Shown one piece after another: positions 35,404 through 43,675 of a DNA stretch of 64,000 nucleotides. Position 1 is the stretch's first letter. The number at the start of each line of letters is the position of its first letter. The position numbers and the translations under genes were made by a program. The notes below the pieces were generated by a model. That model ran no database searches and had not been told where the DNA came from. It saw only the letters and a program-made list of their open reading frames with translations. The DNA is from Stieleria neptunia (GTDB taxonomy: Bacteria > Planctomycetota > Planctomycetia > Pirellulales > Pirellulaceae): the NCBI RefSeq assembly GCF_007754155.1, contig NZ_CP037423.1, forward strand, positions 5,700,567 to 5,764,566, written 5' to 3'.

Positions 35404-36402
35404 CTAAACTTGCCACTGGCAGATTTGAATGGCGTCGGCGGCCAGATTGCCATCGAGCAACGGCGACACTTCACCGCTGCGAATCGATTCGGCCGCCGCA
35501 TCGAGTTCTTTGACAAAGCTGGCGATCGGATCACCGTCGCCCAGATCGGGGCGTTCGACGCGTCCGTCTTGGTGAAGGATCACCAGCGGGATCGTCGCGG
35601 TGGTTTCATCGGCATACGCGGCGAATTCAAACTGGATCGTCGCCCGTTCGAAGGAGACTTCGTAGCCGTGCGTGAACCCCCGCGCCGGAGAATCGATGAC
35701 ACCGCCGCCGGCCGAGACCGGTCGCCCGTCGGCATAGCGGAACAGCGTTTCGTAGAACTTCGGCACCGAGTCGTTGCGGATGCAACTGCTTTCCACCGAG
35801 TCGGGCATTCCGAACAAGACGCGAATCAGGTGCGCGTCGTGAACGTGCAGATCGATCAGCGGTCCGCCGACGCTGGTCGGATCGTAAAAATCTGGAATCC
35901 AATCCGGCGGCGAGATGGTGCGTTTGAATCGTCCCGCGATCGGTCGTCCGAATCGACCGTCATGTGCCGCGTCGACCAACAGTCCGAATTCCGGCATGAA
36001 CGGCAGCACGTGGGCGACCATTACATCGCCGGGGGCGCCGAGTTGTGCCAGCCGCCGCGCATCCTCGGCGGCGAGCGCCAACGGTTTCTCGCACAGTACT
36101 TTCTTTCCGGCGGCGATTGATTTTTCGATCGCTTCGGCGTGCAAACTTGGCGGCAAGCAGATGTCAATCAAATCGATCGAATCATCGGTCAGCATCGCGT
36201 CGAGTGATTCGTAGACGCCCATGTCGGAAACATCGATTTGCTCGCCGGGAGGCCCAAAGTTACCCTTGATCCCCGTCCAGTCGCCGCCGCGTTTTGCTTC
36301 GTTTCGACTGCAGAAAGCGACCAAGTCAGCTTGATCACTTCGCTGGTAGGCCAGATAGTGAATCCAGCCCATAAACCCCACGCCGACGATTCCCGCACGC
36401 AT
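35404..36402 (-). CDS. Gfo/Idh/MocA-family oxidoreductase
   Basis: 332 residues. N-terminal Rossmann fold with GVGFMGWIH at 7-15 and the family motif EKP at 105-107 (VLCEKPLAL), where Lys106 is the expected catalytic/nicotinamide residue. C-terminal alpha/beta domain includes DLHVHDAHLIRVLFG. The enzymes use NAD(P) on sugars, inositols or similar substrates; the substrate is unknown here. Met at 36402 (AGGACA upstream) fits the fold; an earlier Met at 36441 would overlap the divergent region. Divergent from the PQQ-propeller gene. Confidence 0.9.
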   Translation of the reverse strand: MRAGIVGVGFMGWIHYLAYQRSDQADLVAFCSRNEAKRGGDWTGIKGNFGPPGEQIDVSDMGVYESLDAMLTDDSIDLIDICLPPSLHAEAIEKSIAAGKKVLCEKPLALAAEDARRLAQLGAPGDVMVAHVLPFMPEFGLLVDAAHDGRFGRPIAGRFKRTISPPDWIPDFYDPTSVGGPLIDLHVHDAHLIRVLFGMPDSVESSCIRNDSVPKFYETLFRYADGRPVSAGGGVIDSPARGFTHGYEVSFERATIQFEFAAYADETTATIPLVILHQDGRVERPDLGDGDPIASFVKELDAAAESIRSGEVSPLLDGNLAADAIQICQWQV

Positions 36403-36564
36403 ACGCTCTGTTGTCCTATTCGAAGTAAGTTTTCGGGCCATTGTACCTGGTTCGTCTCCGTCGAGTCAGTCGCCGGAATCGAACCGACGAGTGGACGCGA
36501 CGAACAAGTGACCAGGCCGATGCGTGGAAACCTATCATTGATTCCGTTTCGCTTCTACAGTTCT

Positions 36565-37860
36565 ATGATGAAACATTCCAACCCACCGACGAATCGTCTC
36601 TGCTTGATCGCAACCCTCTGGCTCAGCCTATCGGCCGGCGCGGTCGGTTTGGCGCAGGCCCCCGAGGCGGGACCGTGGCCGCAATGGCGCGGCCCGACTT
36701 CGGACAATCACGCTGCGGACGACGTCGTTTTGCCGCGTCACTGGGATCTGCGGACGGGGGAAGGTATCGCCTGGAAGACCAAATTGCCCGGCCGCGGGCA
36801 TTCGACACCCATTTTTGTCGGTGACGCGATTTTTTTGACCACGGCGGACGTCGACGCCGGCACGCAATCGGTTTTGGAACTCGAAGCGGGATCGGGAAAG
36901 CTGCGGCGGGAAATGGTGCTGCACCGCGGCACGCTTCCTGCTCGCATCCATCCCAACAACTCGCACGCGTCTCCGTCGATGGCCTATGACGGCGAGCGAT
37001 TGTTCGCCTCGTTCCACACCGACGATGCGATTGTGCTGACGGCGCTGTCGACCGACGGCAGCCAGCTTTGGCGGAAGCGTGTCTGTGAATTCAAACCGTC
37101 CAGTTTTCAATTCGGGTACGGTGCCAGCCCGATCATCGAAGGCGACCTGGTGATCGTGGCGGCCGAGTACGACGGCAAAGAGAGCGGGATTTATGCGTTG
37201 GATCGCGCCAGCGGAGAACGAGTGTGGAAAATTGAGCGGCCGGCAAACTTGAACTTTGCGTCGCCGATTGTGACGACGATCGCGGGAGAGCGACAGCTGT
37301 TGATCGCCGGGGCGGAAACGTTTGCGGCCTACGATCCGTTGAAAGGACGCTTGCTCTGGCAGGTCCGGACGACGACCGAAGCGATCTGCGGGACGGTGGT
37401 CTGGGACGATCGGCACGTCATGGTCAGCGGAGGCAATCCAGACGCGGGGACCTGGTGTGTTGCCGCCGATGGCACACAGCGACTGATGTGGAGCAATCGT
37501 GTGATGTGCTACGAACAGTCTCTGTTGGCGATCAAAAACTTTCTGTTCGCCGTCGCGGACAATGGCGTGGCGTACTGTTGGCGGACGCAAGATGGCAAAG
37601 AGATGTGGAAGACGCGTCTGTTCGGCGGCGGAATCAGCGCTTCGCCCCTCTTGGCCAATGGCCACGTGATTGTCGCGACCCAACGCGGCGAAGTGTTTCT
37701 GTTTCAAGCCTTTCCGGATCGGTTCGAGTCCCTGGCCGAAATCCAAACCGGTGACTCGATCTTTGCCACGCCGGTCGCCGTCGAAAACCGACTCTACGTC
37801 CGCACCGGCATCAACGAATCCGGTCGTCGCCAGGAATACCTGATCGCCATCGGGCCGTGA
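36565..37860 (+). CDS. Secreted PQQ-binding-like beta-propeller protein
   Basis: 431 residues. Signal peptide (LCLIATLWLSLSAGAVGLAQ), then the planctomycete-typical start of the mature protein GPWPQWRGPTSDN and repeated propeller blades: LYALDRASGERVWK-type motif (IYALDRASGERVWKIER), LLIAGAETFAAYDPLKGRLL, YCWRTQDGKEMWKTRL. No PQQ-binding or calcium-binding residues of true quinoprotein dehydrogenases are evident, so it is a propeller of unknown ligand. ATG pair at 36565/36568. The stop codon is directly followed by a REP-like unit. Confidence 0.88.
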   Translation: MMKHSNPPTNRLCLIATLWLSLSAGAVGLAQAPEAGPWPQWRGPTSDNHAADDVVLPRHWDLRTGEGIAWKTKLPGRGHSTPIFVGDAIFLTTADVDAGTQSVLELEAGSGKLRREMVLHRGTLPARIHPNNSHASPSMAYDGERLFASFHTDDAIVLTALSTDGSQLWRKRVCEFKPSSFQFGYGASPIIEGDLVIVAAEYDGKESGIYALDRASGERVWKIERPANLNFASPIVTTIAGERQLLIAGAETFAAYDPLKGRLLWQVRTTTEAICGTVVWDDRHVMVSGGNPDAGTWCVAADGTQRLMWSNRVMCYEQSLLAIKNFLFAVADNGVAYCWRTQDGKEMWKTRLFGGGISASPLLANGHVIVATQRGEVFLFQAFPDRFESLAEIQTGDSIFATPVAVENRLYVRTGINESGRRQEYLIAIGP

Positions 37861-37883
37861 GTGGCGTAAGCTTCCAGCTTGCG
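37861..37883 (+). repeat. Single family A (subtype A2) REP-like unit
   Basis: GTGGCGTAAGCTTCCAGCTT begins at the base after the stop codon of the propeller gene. Confidence 0.83.
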
Positions 37884-38048
37884 TTGACGATTAGTAGGTC
37901 ACGCTGTGCGTGACTGGCATGCACAGCATGCCCTACTCTGCCGCGGCGGATGCGCTGGTTGGGGTGACATGAATTTTCAGCGTAAGTAGAAAGTGTTAAA
38001 CTGAAACACAACACGCTTCTTCGTCATTTCCTCGTTTCCGAAGGACTC

Positions 38049-38657
38049 ATGAAATTTCTCTGCTTTAGCGATCTTCACCGCAATCGAGAAGCGGCGCGAA
38101 ACCTGGTCCGGCTTGCCGAAGAGGTTGATGTCGTGATCGGCGCCGGGGATTTTGCCAATCGTCACGAAGGTCTCCCCGATACGCTGGAGATTCTGGCGGA
38201 CATCGAGAAACCTTCGATTCTGGTGCCCGGCAACGGAGAGACCGTGGAAGAGCTCCGCAGTGCCACCGAGGGCTGGACGTCGGCGACGGTTCTGCACGGC
38301 GAAGGTTGCGAGGTCGGGGGCGTTCCGTTTTGGGGCGTCGGGGGCGGTATCCCGGTGACGCCGTTCGGCGATTGGTCGTATGATTTTGACGAAACACAAG
38401 CCACCGAGCTACTCAGCGGTTGCGAGCAGGGCGGCGTGTTGGTCGTGCATTCACCGCCGCTGGATACGGTCGATCGCGACAGCGGCCGAAGAGTCCGTGG
38501 CAGCCAGTCGATACGCGATTGCGTGCTGACCAAACGTCCGCGATTGGTGGTCTGCGGTCACATCCACGACGACTGGGAAAAGCAGGTCACGCTGGAGCAA
38601 AGCCTGGTGCTCAACGCCGGCCCGCGAGGCGTGACGTTGGAAATTGATTTCGATTGA
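38049..38657 (+). CDS. Calcineurin-like metallophosphoesterase
   Basis: 202 residues. The metal motifs are FSDLHRN (Asp8, His10), GAGDFAN, the variant GNGET where GNHE is usual, and CGHIHDD near the C-terminus. The missing His in the GNGET block is the general phosphate-contacting one and suggests altered activity, as in the YfcE-like/UPF0046 subset that often has this change. ATG 38049. The sigma factor gene follows ~110 bp later, so a shared operon is not excluded. Confidence 0.82.
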   Translation: MKFLCFSDLHRNREAARNLVRLAEEVDVVIGAGDFANRHEGLPDTLEILADIEKPSILVPGNGETVEELRSATEGWTSATVLHGEGCEVGGVPFWGVGGGIPVTPFGDWSYDFDETQATELLSGCEQGGVLVVHSPPLDTVDRDSGRRVRGSQSIRDCVLTKRPRLVVCGHIHDDWEKQVTLEQSLVLNAGPRGVTLEIDFD

Positions 38658-38764
38658 CGAGGGGTTTGTCGGTCATGAGACCGCGGTGGCGGTCACCGCG
38701 AATTTTGACAGATCGCGTGACACTGCTCTCTTGGAACAGTAGCCGAATTCGCCAGAGAGACGCG

Positions 38765-39328
38765 ATGTCTGACGTGACGGAAATTCTTGATCGCATCGAA
38801 TCCGGAGATCCGGACGCGGGTGATCAATTGCTGCCCTTGGTCTATGACGAATTGCGTCAATTGGCCCGAGGCTTACTCGCCCACGAATCGGCTGGACAAA
38901 CCCTGCAGCCGACCGCATTGGTCCACGAAGCCTACTTGCGGCTTTTGGGTGGCGAGGCGGACGCGAGATGGAATAGCCGCGGGCACTTCTTCGGTGCCGC
39001 CGCACGCGCGATTCGTCGCATTTTGGTCGACAACGCGCGGCGCAAGAACTCGATCAAACATGGCGGAGGGAGTCGCCGAGAGGAGCTGGTGGAGATGGCT
39101 CGCCCCGATCGGCCCCAGGAACTTCTGGCGATTGATGAAGCGTTGGTAAAACTATCGAATGAAAACCGGCAAGCCGCCGCATTCGTCGAAATGCGATATT
39201 TTGCCGGGTTTTCCTTGACCGAGACGGCCGAGGCGTTGGGGATTTCACCTCGTGCGGCAAGTCGAATCTGGACCTATGCCCGCGCTTGGCTCTATCGCGA
39301 ACTGCATCCAGATCAAGCCGAACTTTGA
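38765..39328 (+). CDS. Planctomycete-type ECF sigma factor
   Basis: 187 residues, close to the TIGR02999/Sigma70_ECF group. Region 2 is VYDELRQLARGLLAHESAGQ and TALVHEAYLRLL; region 4 is FAGFSLTETAEALGISPRAA followed by SRIWTYARAWLYREL. It directs RNA polymerase to specific promoters; no anti-sigma gene is adjacent, and in this group control is often through linked Ser/Thr kinases. The gene for a small secreted protein (39442) and a Ser/Thr kinase (39903) follow on the same strand, which supports that model. ATG at 38765 is the first start matching the family. Confidence 0.92.
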   Translation: MSDVTEILDRIESGDPDAGDQLLPLVYDELRQLARGLLAHESAGQTLQPTALVHEAYLRLLGGEADARWNSRGHFFGAAARAIRRILVDNARRKNSIKHGGGSRREELVEMARPDRPQELLAIDEALVKLSNENRQAAAFVEMRYFAGFSLTETAEALGISPRAASRIWTYARAWLYRELHPDQAEL

Positions 39329-39441
39329 AAACAATTCAATCAGGAAAAAAAGGTGAATTGCTTGGCAAGCATGACATGGTTTTCTCGCACTATCAAATGA
39401 AAGGCTGATTGGCCTGCGGACGAACGACTTCCTCGGGATGA

Positions 39442-39906
39442 ATGGTTGCGATGTTTACAATGCAAATGCGAGTCGGGGGATTCCGGCCAAAATGGGTTGC
39501 GTTCTTTTTACTCGTCTGGATCGGCGGACTTTGCTCCTGCAATGCCGCCTGGGGTCAGGGAGGCGATTTTATTGATGGTGCAATTTGGCGGTTCACCATG
39601 GTCTCGAAAACGGGTCCCTCGACGACGTTAAAAGGGCAATATCGTATTTCCGATCGAATCGTCTTTCAAAAGCACACCCCCACCGACGCGGAACTCAATA
39701 AGCAGGTGGGCAAGAATTTTCCCAGGGGAAAAAAGACGCGTCTTGAATTCACTGATTTTCGCGCCGTCGATCGGTCCGGTGAATGGCGCAAAGGGATGAA
39801 AGGCACGGCGCGGCTGACGTACGAGCGATACGGACGGTGGACTGGAATCCTGACCGATCAGTCAGGGAACAACTGGCAATTCACCTGCAACCGCGTCAAA
39901 GAATGA
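39442..39906 (+). CDS. Small secreted protein of unknown function
   Basis: 154 residues. Signal peptide (WVAFFLLVWIGGLCSCNAAW, cleavage near GQG) and a ~110-residue beta-rich, basic mature domain (GAIWRFTMVSKTGPSTTLKG to TGILTDQSGNNWQFTCNR). Its stop overlaps the kinase start (ATGA), which indicates translational coupling. I do not recognise the fold; it could be a surface or ligand-binding partner of the kinase. ATG at 39442; a second Met at 39451 is possible. Confidence 0.75.
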   Translation: MVAMFTMQMRVGGFRPKWVAFFLLVWIGGLCSCNAAWGQGGDFIDGAIWRFTMVSKTGPSTTLKGQYRISDRIVFQKHTPTDAELNKQVGKNFPRGKKTRLEFTDFRAVDRSGEWRKGMKGTARLTYERYGRWTGILTDQSGNNWQFTCNRVKE

Positions 39907-42149
39907 ACGAATTTGAACTCTTTGATGCGGCCCTGGAGATCGATGACGAACGGCAACGGCGCGAGATGCTTGACCGTGCTTGCCGCGACGATGCAGCCCT
40001 GCGCCGGTCGGTCGAATCGCTACTTTCGGCACATCGGCAGGCGAGCGGATTCCTCGACCTACCGATCAGCCTGACGATGCCAACCGAGACAACGACAGTG
40101 CAAACCGATGGCGGCAAACATCCGGATTTTCCCTTCTTCGACAGCCCCACGCGTCAAGATTCGATCGGACGCATCGGCACCTTTGAAGCGTTACAGCTGC
40201 TCGGTCGCGGTGGCAACGGAATCGTTTTTAAAGCGTTTGACGAAAAACTGCATCGCATCGTCGCATTGAAAGTGATGGCGCCCGAGCTGACGGCCACCTC
40301 GCCGGCGCGGAAGCGATTTTTGCGTGAGGCGCGCGCGGCGGCGTCCTTGCAACACAGTTCAATCGTCAATGTTTATTCGGTCGAAAGTGGCCCGTTTCCT
40401 TATTTGACGATGGAATTCATCGACGGTCCTTCTCTGCAACAGTATGTGGCCCAGAGCGGACCGCTAGAGATTGCGGATGTCTGCAGGTGGGGCGCTCAGA
40501 TCGCCGAAGGACTGGCCGCGGCCCATGATCGCAATCTGTTGCATCGTGACATCAAACCCGCCAATATCCTGCTGCAACGCGGCAGCGATCAGGCCAAAAT
40601 TACGGATTTTGGACTTGCGCGAGCCGTCGACGATGCGAGTCTGACCCGGAGTGGAATGATTGCAGGGACGCCGATGTACATGTCGCCCGAGCAGGCACGG
40701 GGACAGACCATTGACCAGCGCAGCGATTTGTTCAGTTTGGGCAGTGTCTTGTACGTCATGTTGACCGGACGCCCGCCGTTTCGGGCGGCGCACTCGCTGG
40801 CCGTCATGAAACGCCTGACCGAAGAACAGCCTCGTGCGATACAAGAGCTGATTCCGGAAGTCCCTTCGTGGTTGGTCGATGTCGTTTCCCGCCTGCACGC
40901 GAAAAAACCGGAGGATCGTTTTCAAAACGGGTTGGACGTCGCGAATGCCTTGCGAACGCATTTCGCACCGCCCATGCACGCATCGAATGCGACGCCGAGA
41001 ACGTCCACGGCGGCTCCACCGATCCTCGCGGAACACGATCGCTCAGACGCTCAGGTTAGTCCGCAAATCAAGACGAGCGGGGCTTCCCGTGGAACACGTA
41101 AACGCGTGCCAGGTGTGGTCGGAGTCCTCGCGGTGGGCTTTGCCATCTCGGCGTTGGCGATCGCCAAAATTGACAGTTGGAATTCAGGTTCATGGACGAC
41201 TTCAAGCGGGACGTCCGCTGAATCGAACAAGTCGGATGCCGATCCGTTGGCAGGTGCGGCTTCAACTGACACGTTGGAGTCGGGGCTGCTGGTTCAATCA
41301 GAGCCGCCGATTCAAGATGAGAACCCGACGATGGACTCGGTGCGGGAAGGTCGCGATCCCGAGGTGCTCGCCTCCGCGGTGCTGCTGGGGGCCAGCCGTT
41401 CGAGTTTGGAACAATGGCTCAGTGGACTCGATGACGCAGTTCCTATTGGGATCGGGTTGCGTTCCGGATCGACAGATCCAACCTTTGATGCGGTCGCCAT
41501 CACCCAGCGAAACACTCCGCAGTGGCAAGCCAATTTCGTCAAAGATGATCGCGAGGCAGGGAAGGATTATCAACAGATGAGAGGAACCCACGGTGTTTAC
41601 TGGAGACTGACAATCCCCTTCCCCGGCCGAAAGCCGTGGGAATGCGAAGGCATCAAACTTTGGAAGCGTTCGATGGGCAATTGGGAAACGCGGAATCACG
41701 GTCAACGTCCGATTCGGCAAGTGATCAGCGGGCTTCAGAACAGCTCGAAATATCCGCTCTCGATTTCTGTCGTTGAGTCCAACGGAGAGACGAACACTCA
41801 TTTGCTAACCAAGCATCGTCCCGGCCTCGCCAATCATGCGTACGGGCAGCTGACGTTGGAGCAATTGGTCCAACGCGTTGCACTGCACCGTCAAGACGAT
41901 TGGCGTCTGGAATACTTTCAATTGAACAGCGGAACTCCCGAGGCAAGGTTTGCCGCCGTCTTTTGTGAAAACAATACGCCGCGACACTGGGAGTTGTCCG
42001 TCGGACTCACCGCGCCGGAGTTTTGGGAAATGCGGTCCGCCAAACGATCGGACGGGTTTTATCCGCGTAGCCTCGGCAGCTATTGGTCAGACGGCAAAGT
42101 TTTTGTCGCTGTGCTGTGGCATGACATTTATCACAACCCGATCTACTAG
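39903..42149 (+). CDS. Membrane Ser/Thr protein kinase with extracytoplasmic domain
   Basis: 748 residues. A Hanks-type kinase spans about 92-360: P-loop GRGGNGIVFK (101-110), catalytic Lys123, HRD at 214-216, DFG at 235-237 and GTPMYMSPEQARG. One membrane helix lies near 400-420 (GVVGVLAVGFAISALAIAKI). The C-terminal ~300 residues outside the membrane are of unknown fold and Trp/Arg-rich. The N-terminal ~85 residues resemble the short helical 'FELFDAALEIDDERQRREML' lead found before planctomycete kinases. It is coupled to the secreted protein and follows an ECF sigma gene, so a sensory circuit is likely. Confidence 0.92.
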   Translation: MNEFELFDAALEIDDERQRREMLDRACRDDAALRRSVESLLSAHRQASGFLDLPISLTMPTETTTVQTDGGKHPDFPFFDSPTRQDSIGRIGTFEALQLLGRGGNGIVFKAFDEKLHRIVALKVMAPELTATSPARKRFLREARAAASLQHSSIVNVYSVESGPFPYLTMEFIDGPSLQQYVAQSGPLEIADVCRWGAQIAEGLAAAHDRNLLHRDIKPANILLQRGSDQAKITDFGLARAVDDASLTRSGMIAGTPMYMSPEQARGQTIDQRSDLFSLGSVLYVMLTGRPPFRAAHSLAVMKRLTEEQPRAIQELIPEVPSWLVDVVSRLHAKKPEDRFQNGLDVANALRTHFAPPMHASNATPRTSTAAPPILAEHDRSDAQVSPQIKTSGASRGTRKRVPGVVGVLAVGFAISALAIAKIDSWNSGSWTTSSGTSAESNKSDADPLAGAASTDTLESGLLVQSEPPIQDENPTMDSVREGRDPEVLASAVLLGASRSSLEQWLSGLDDAVPIGIGLRSGSTDPTFDAVAITQRNTPQWQANFVKDDREAGKDYQQMRGTHGVYWRLTIPFPGRKPWECEGIKLWKRSMGNWETRNHGQRPIRQVISGLQNSSKYPLSISVVESNGETNTHLLTKHRPGLANHAYGQLTLEQLVQRVALHRQDDWRLEYFQLNSGTPEARFAAVFCENNTPRHWELSVGLTAPEFWEMRSAKRSDGFYPRSLGSYWSDGKVFVAVLWHDIYHNPIY

Positions 42150-42154
42150 CCGGG

Positions 42155-42667
42155 CTACTGCCAAAAACTGTTGCTGGTTGATAGGTGGGGCAAGGGATGG
42201 TCCCGACCGGGGCGCGGTGGATTTGTGGCCGAGGTTGTCACCGGGCTAGGCAGCGTGTTTTGCGGCGGGGTACTAAAACGGGACGATGCGGGCTGCGGCA
42301 CAGCCGACCAAATTGCGACGGGGCGTTTCTGCAGGGTACGCGTCTCCGCAGCGATGACTGGCGTCGCCGAGGCCGGCACGGCGACTTGGGGAAGGTGACG
42401 TTGCGGCACGTTGGCTGGTGCCGCCGGGCGAAATGGAGTCGCCGTCGGGAGCCGGCGGTGGTAGCTGGACCCGCTCGATGGCTTGGAACGCTGGCGGCTG
42501 AAGTTTGCGTTTTTGTTGCTTGTGTAGAACGCCCCCATCCGTTTGTTCATGGGTTTGGCCCAGCCCCAGCCGCTGTTACCGCCGGCGCATGCATCACCCC
42601 CGGCGATCAAGCCGGACCCGAGAACGGAGACAGCGACAAGCAATACGAATGGATGAAGGCGATTCAT
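42155..42667 (-). CDS. Small secreted Pro/Ser-rich protein
   Basis: 170 residues. Signal peptide (LHPFVLLVAVSVLGSGLIAG) then a Trp/Gly-containing segment (GNSGWGWAKPMNKRMGAFY) and a low-complexity Pro/Thr/Ser/Arg tail. No family recognised. Convergent with the kinase gene, with only 5 bp between the stop codons. The ATG (42667) has no strong ribosome site, so this is a probable rather than firm gene. Confidence 0.55.
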   Translation of the reverse strand: MNRLHPFVLLVAVSVLGSGLIAGGDACAGGNSGWGWAKPMNKRMGAFYTSNKNANFSRQRSKPSSGSSYHRRLPTATPFRPAAPANVPQRHLPQVAVPASATPVIAAETRTLQKRPVAIWSAVPQPASSRFSTPPQNTLPSPVTTSATNPPRPGRDHPLPHLSTSNSFWQ

Positions 42668-42999
42668 CAGCGGGTCTCATTTTTACGGGGTCGGAATCGG
42701 TCGGAAAACCGTTGGGATGGGCTCCAAGGCTGGCAGTTCACTTCACCGAGCGGAGGCGGCGACCAAATGTTACGACGTTGACATCGAAAATAAAAACTTT
42801 TTCGCACGCCCATTGATTCGCCGCGAGCCGGCCTCCGGTCATCATTCTGCCCCCATCGTTCTGCCAATCTCTTGCCCGAACTCGGCGGCGTGTTAAGATG
42901 GAGTGAACCTCGGGAGTGATCGCGTGTCACTTCCGACGCATCGTTTTCCGCCGACAAGCTGCAATTTTTTTAGTGAGTTGGCGGTGACCGACCAGTCAG
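42668..42999. other. Gap before the tmRNA gene
   Basis: About 330 bp with no gene seen. A possible sigma-70 promoter on the plus strand is TTGCCC (42872-42877) and TAAGAT (42894-42899) with a 16-base spacer, about 100 bp before the mature tmRNA end. Confidence 0.4.
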
Positions 43000-43369
<370 letters not shown>

Positions 43370-43377
43370 TCACAAAG

Positions 43378-43410
43378 AGCTGCTTTCGAATTTTCGAAAG
43401 CAGCTTTTTT
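43378..43410 (+). terminator. Rho-independent terminator of ssrA
   Basis: A 13-bp perfect stem (AGCTGCTTTCGAA paired with TTCGAAAGCAGCT) followed by TTTTT, 8 bases after the tmRNA end. Confidence 0.95.
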
Positions 43411-43446
43411 CGTACACAGACATCCCATTGGACGATCGCTGTCTTG

Positions 43447-43470
43447 TGCGTGCGTGCGTGCGTGCGTGCG
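43447..43470 (+). repeat. TGCG tetranucleotide microsatellite
   Basis: Six perfect TGCG copies in the gap (43411-43675) between the tmRNA terminator and the membrane protein gene. No gene is seen in that gap. Confidence 0.9.
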
Positions 43471-43675
43471 ATGGATGGCGAAACATGTCGATCCCATTGC
43501 TCGGCGCGCGGAGCACGACACGTTGGAGCTAGGGCAACAGGACGGTAATGATCAGCGTCGAATCGACGCTGTTGTCGCAATCGTACGTCGTCCGGCAGAG
43601 CACTCGGGGATCGCGCAAGACGTTGGAAAATGCCGGGCGCTGGATGGTCGTGCTTGGGGTTGTCGCGTGTTGAGA

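Noticed and set aside
42185..42781. 198-codon plus-strand frame opposite the small secreted protein
   Set aside because: Arg/Gly-rich with no motif; the minus strand offers a signal peptide. The minus-strand gene itself is only moderately certain.
43447..43470. TGCG microsatellite as a phase-variation switch
   Set aside because: It lies outside any gene or recognisable promoter, so no reading frame or spacer is switched.
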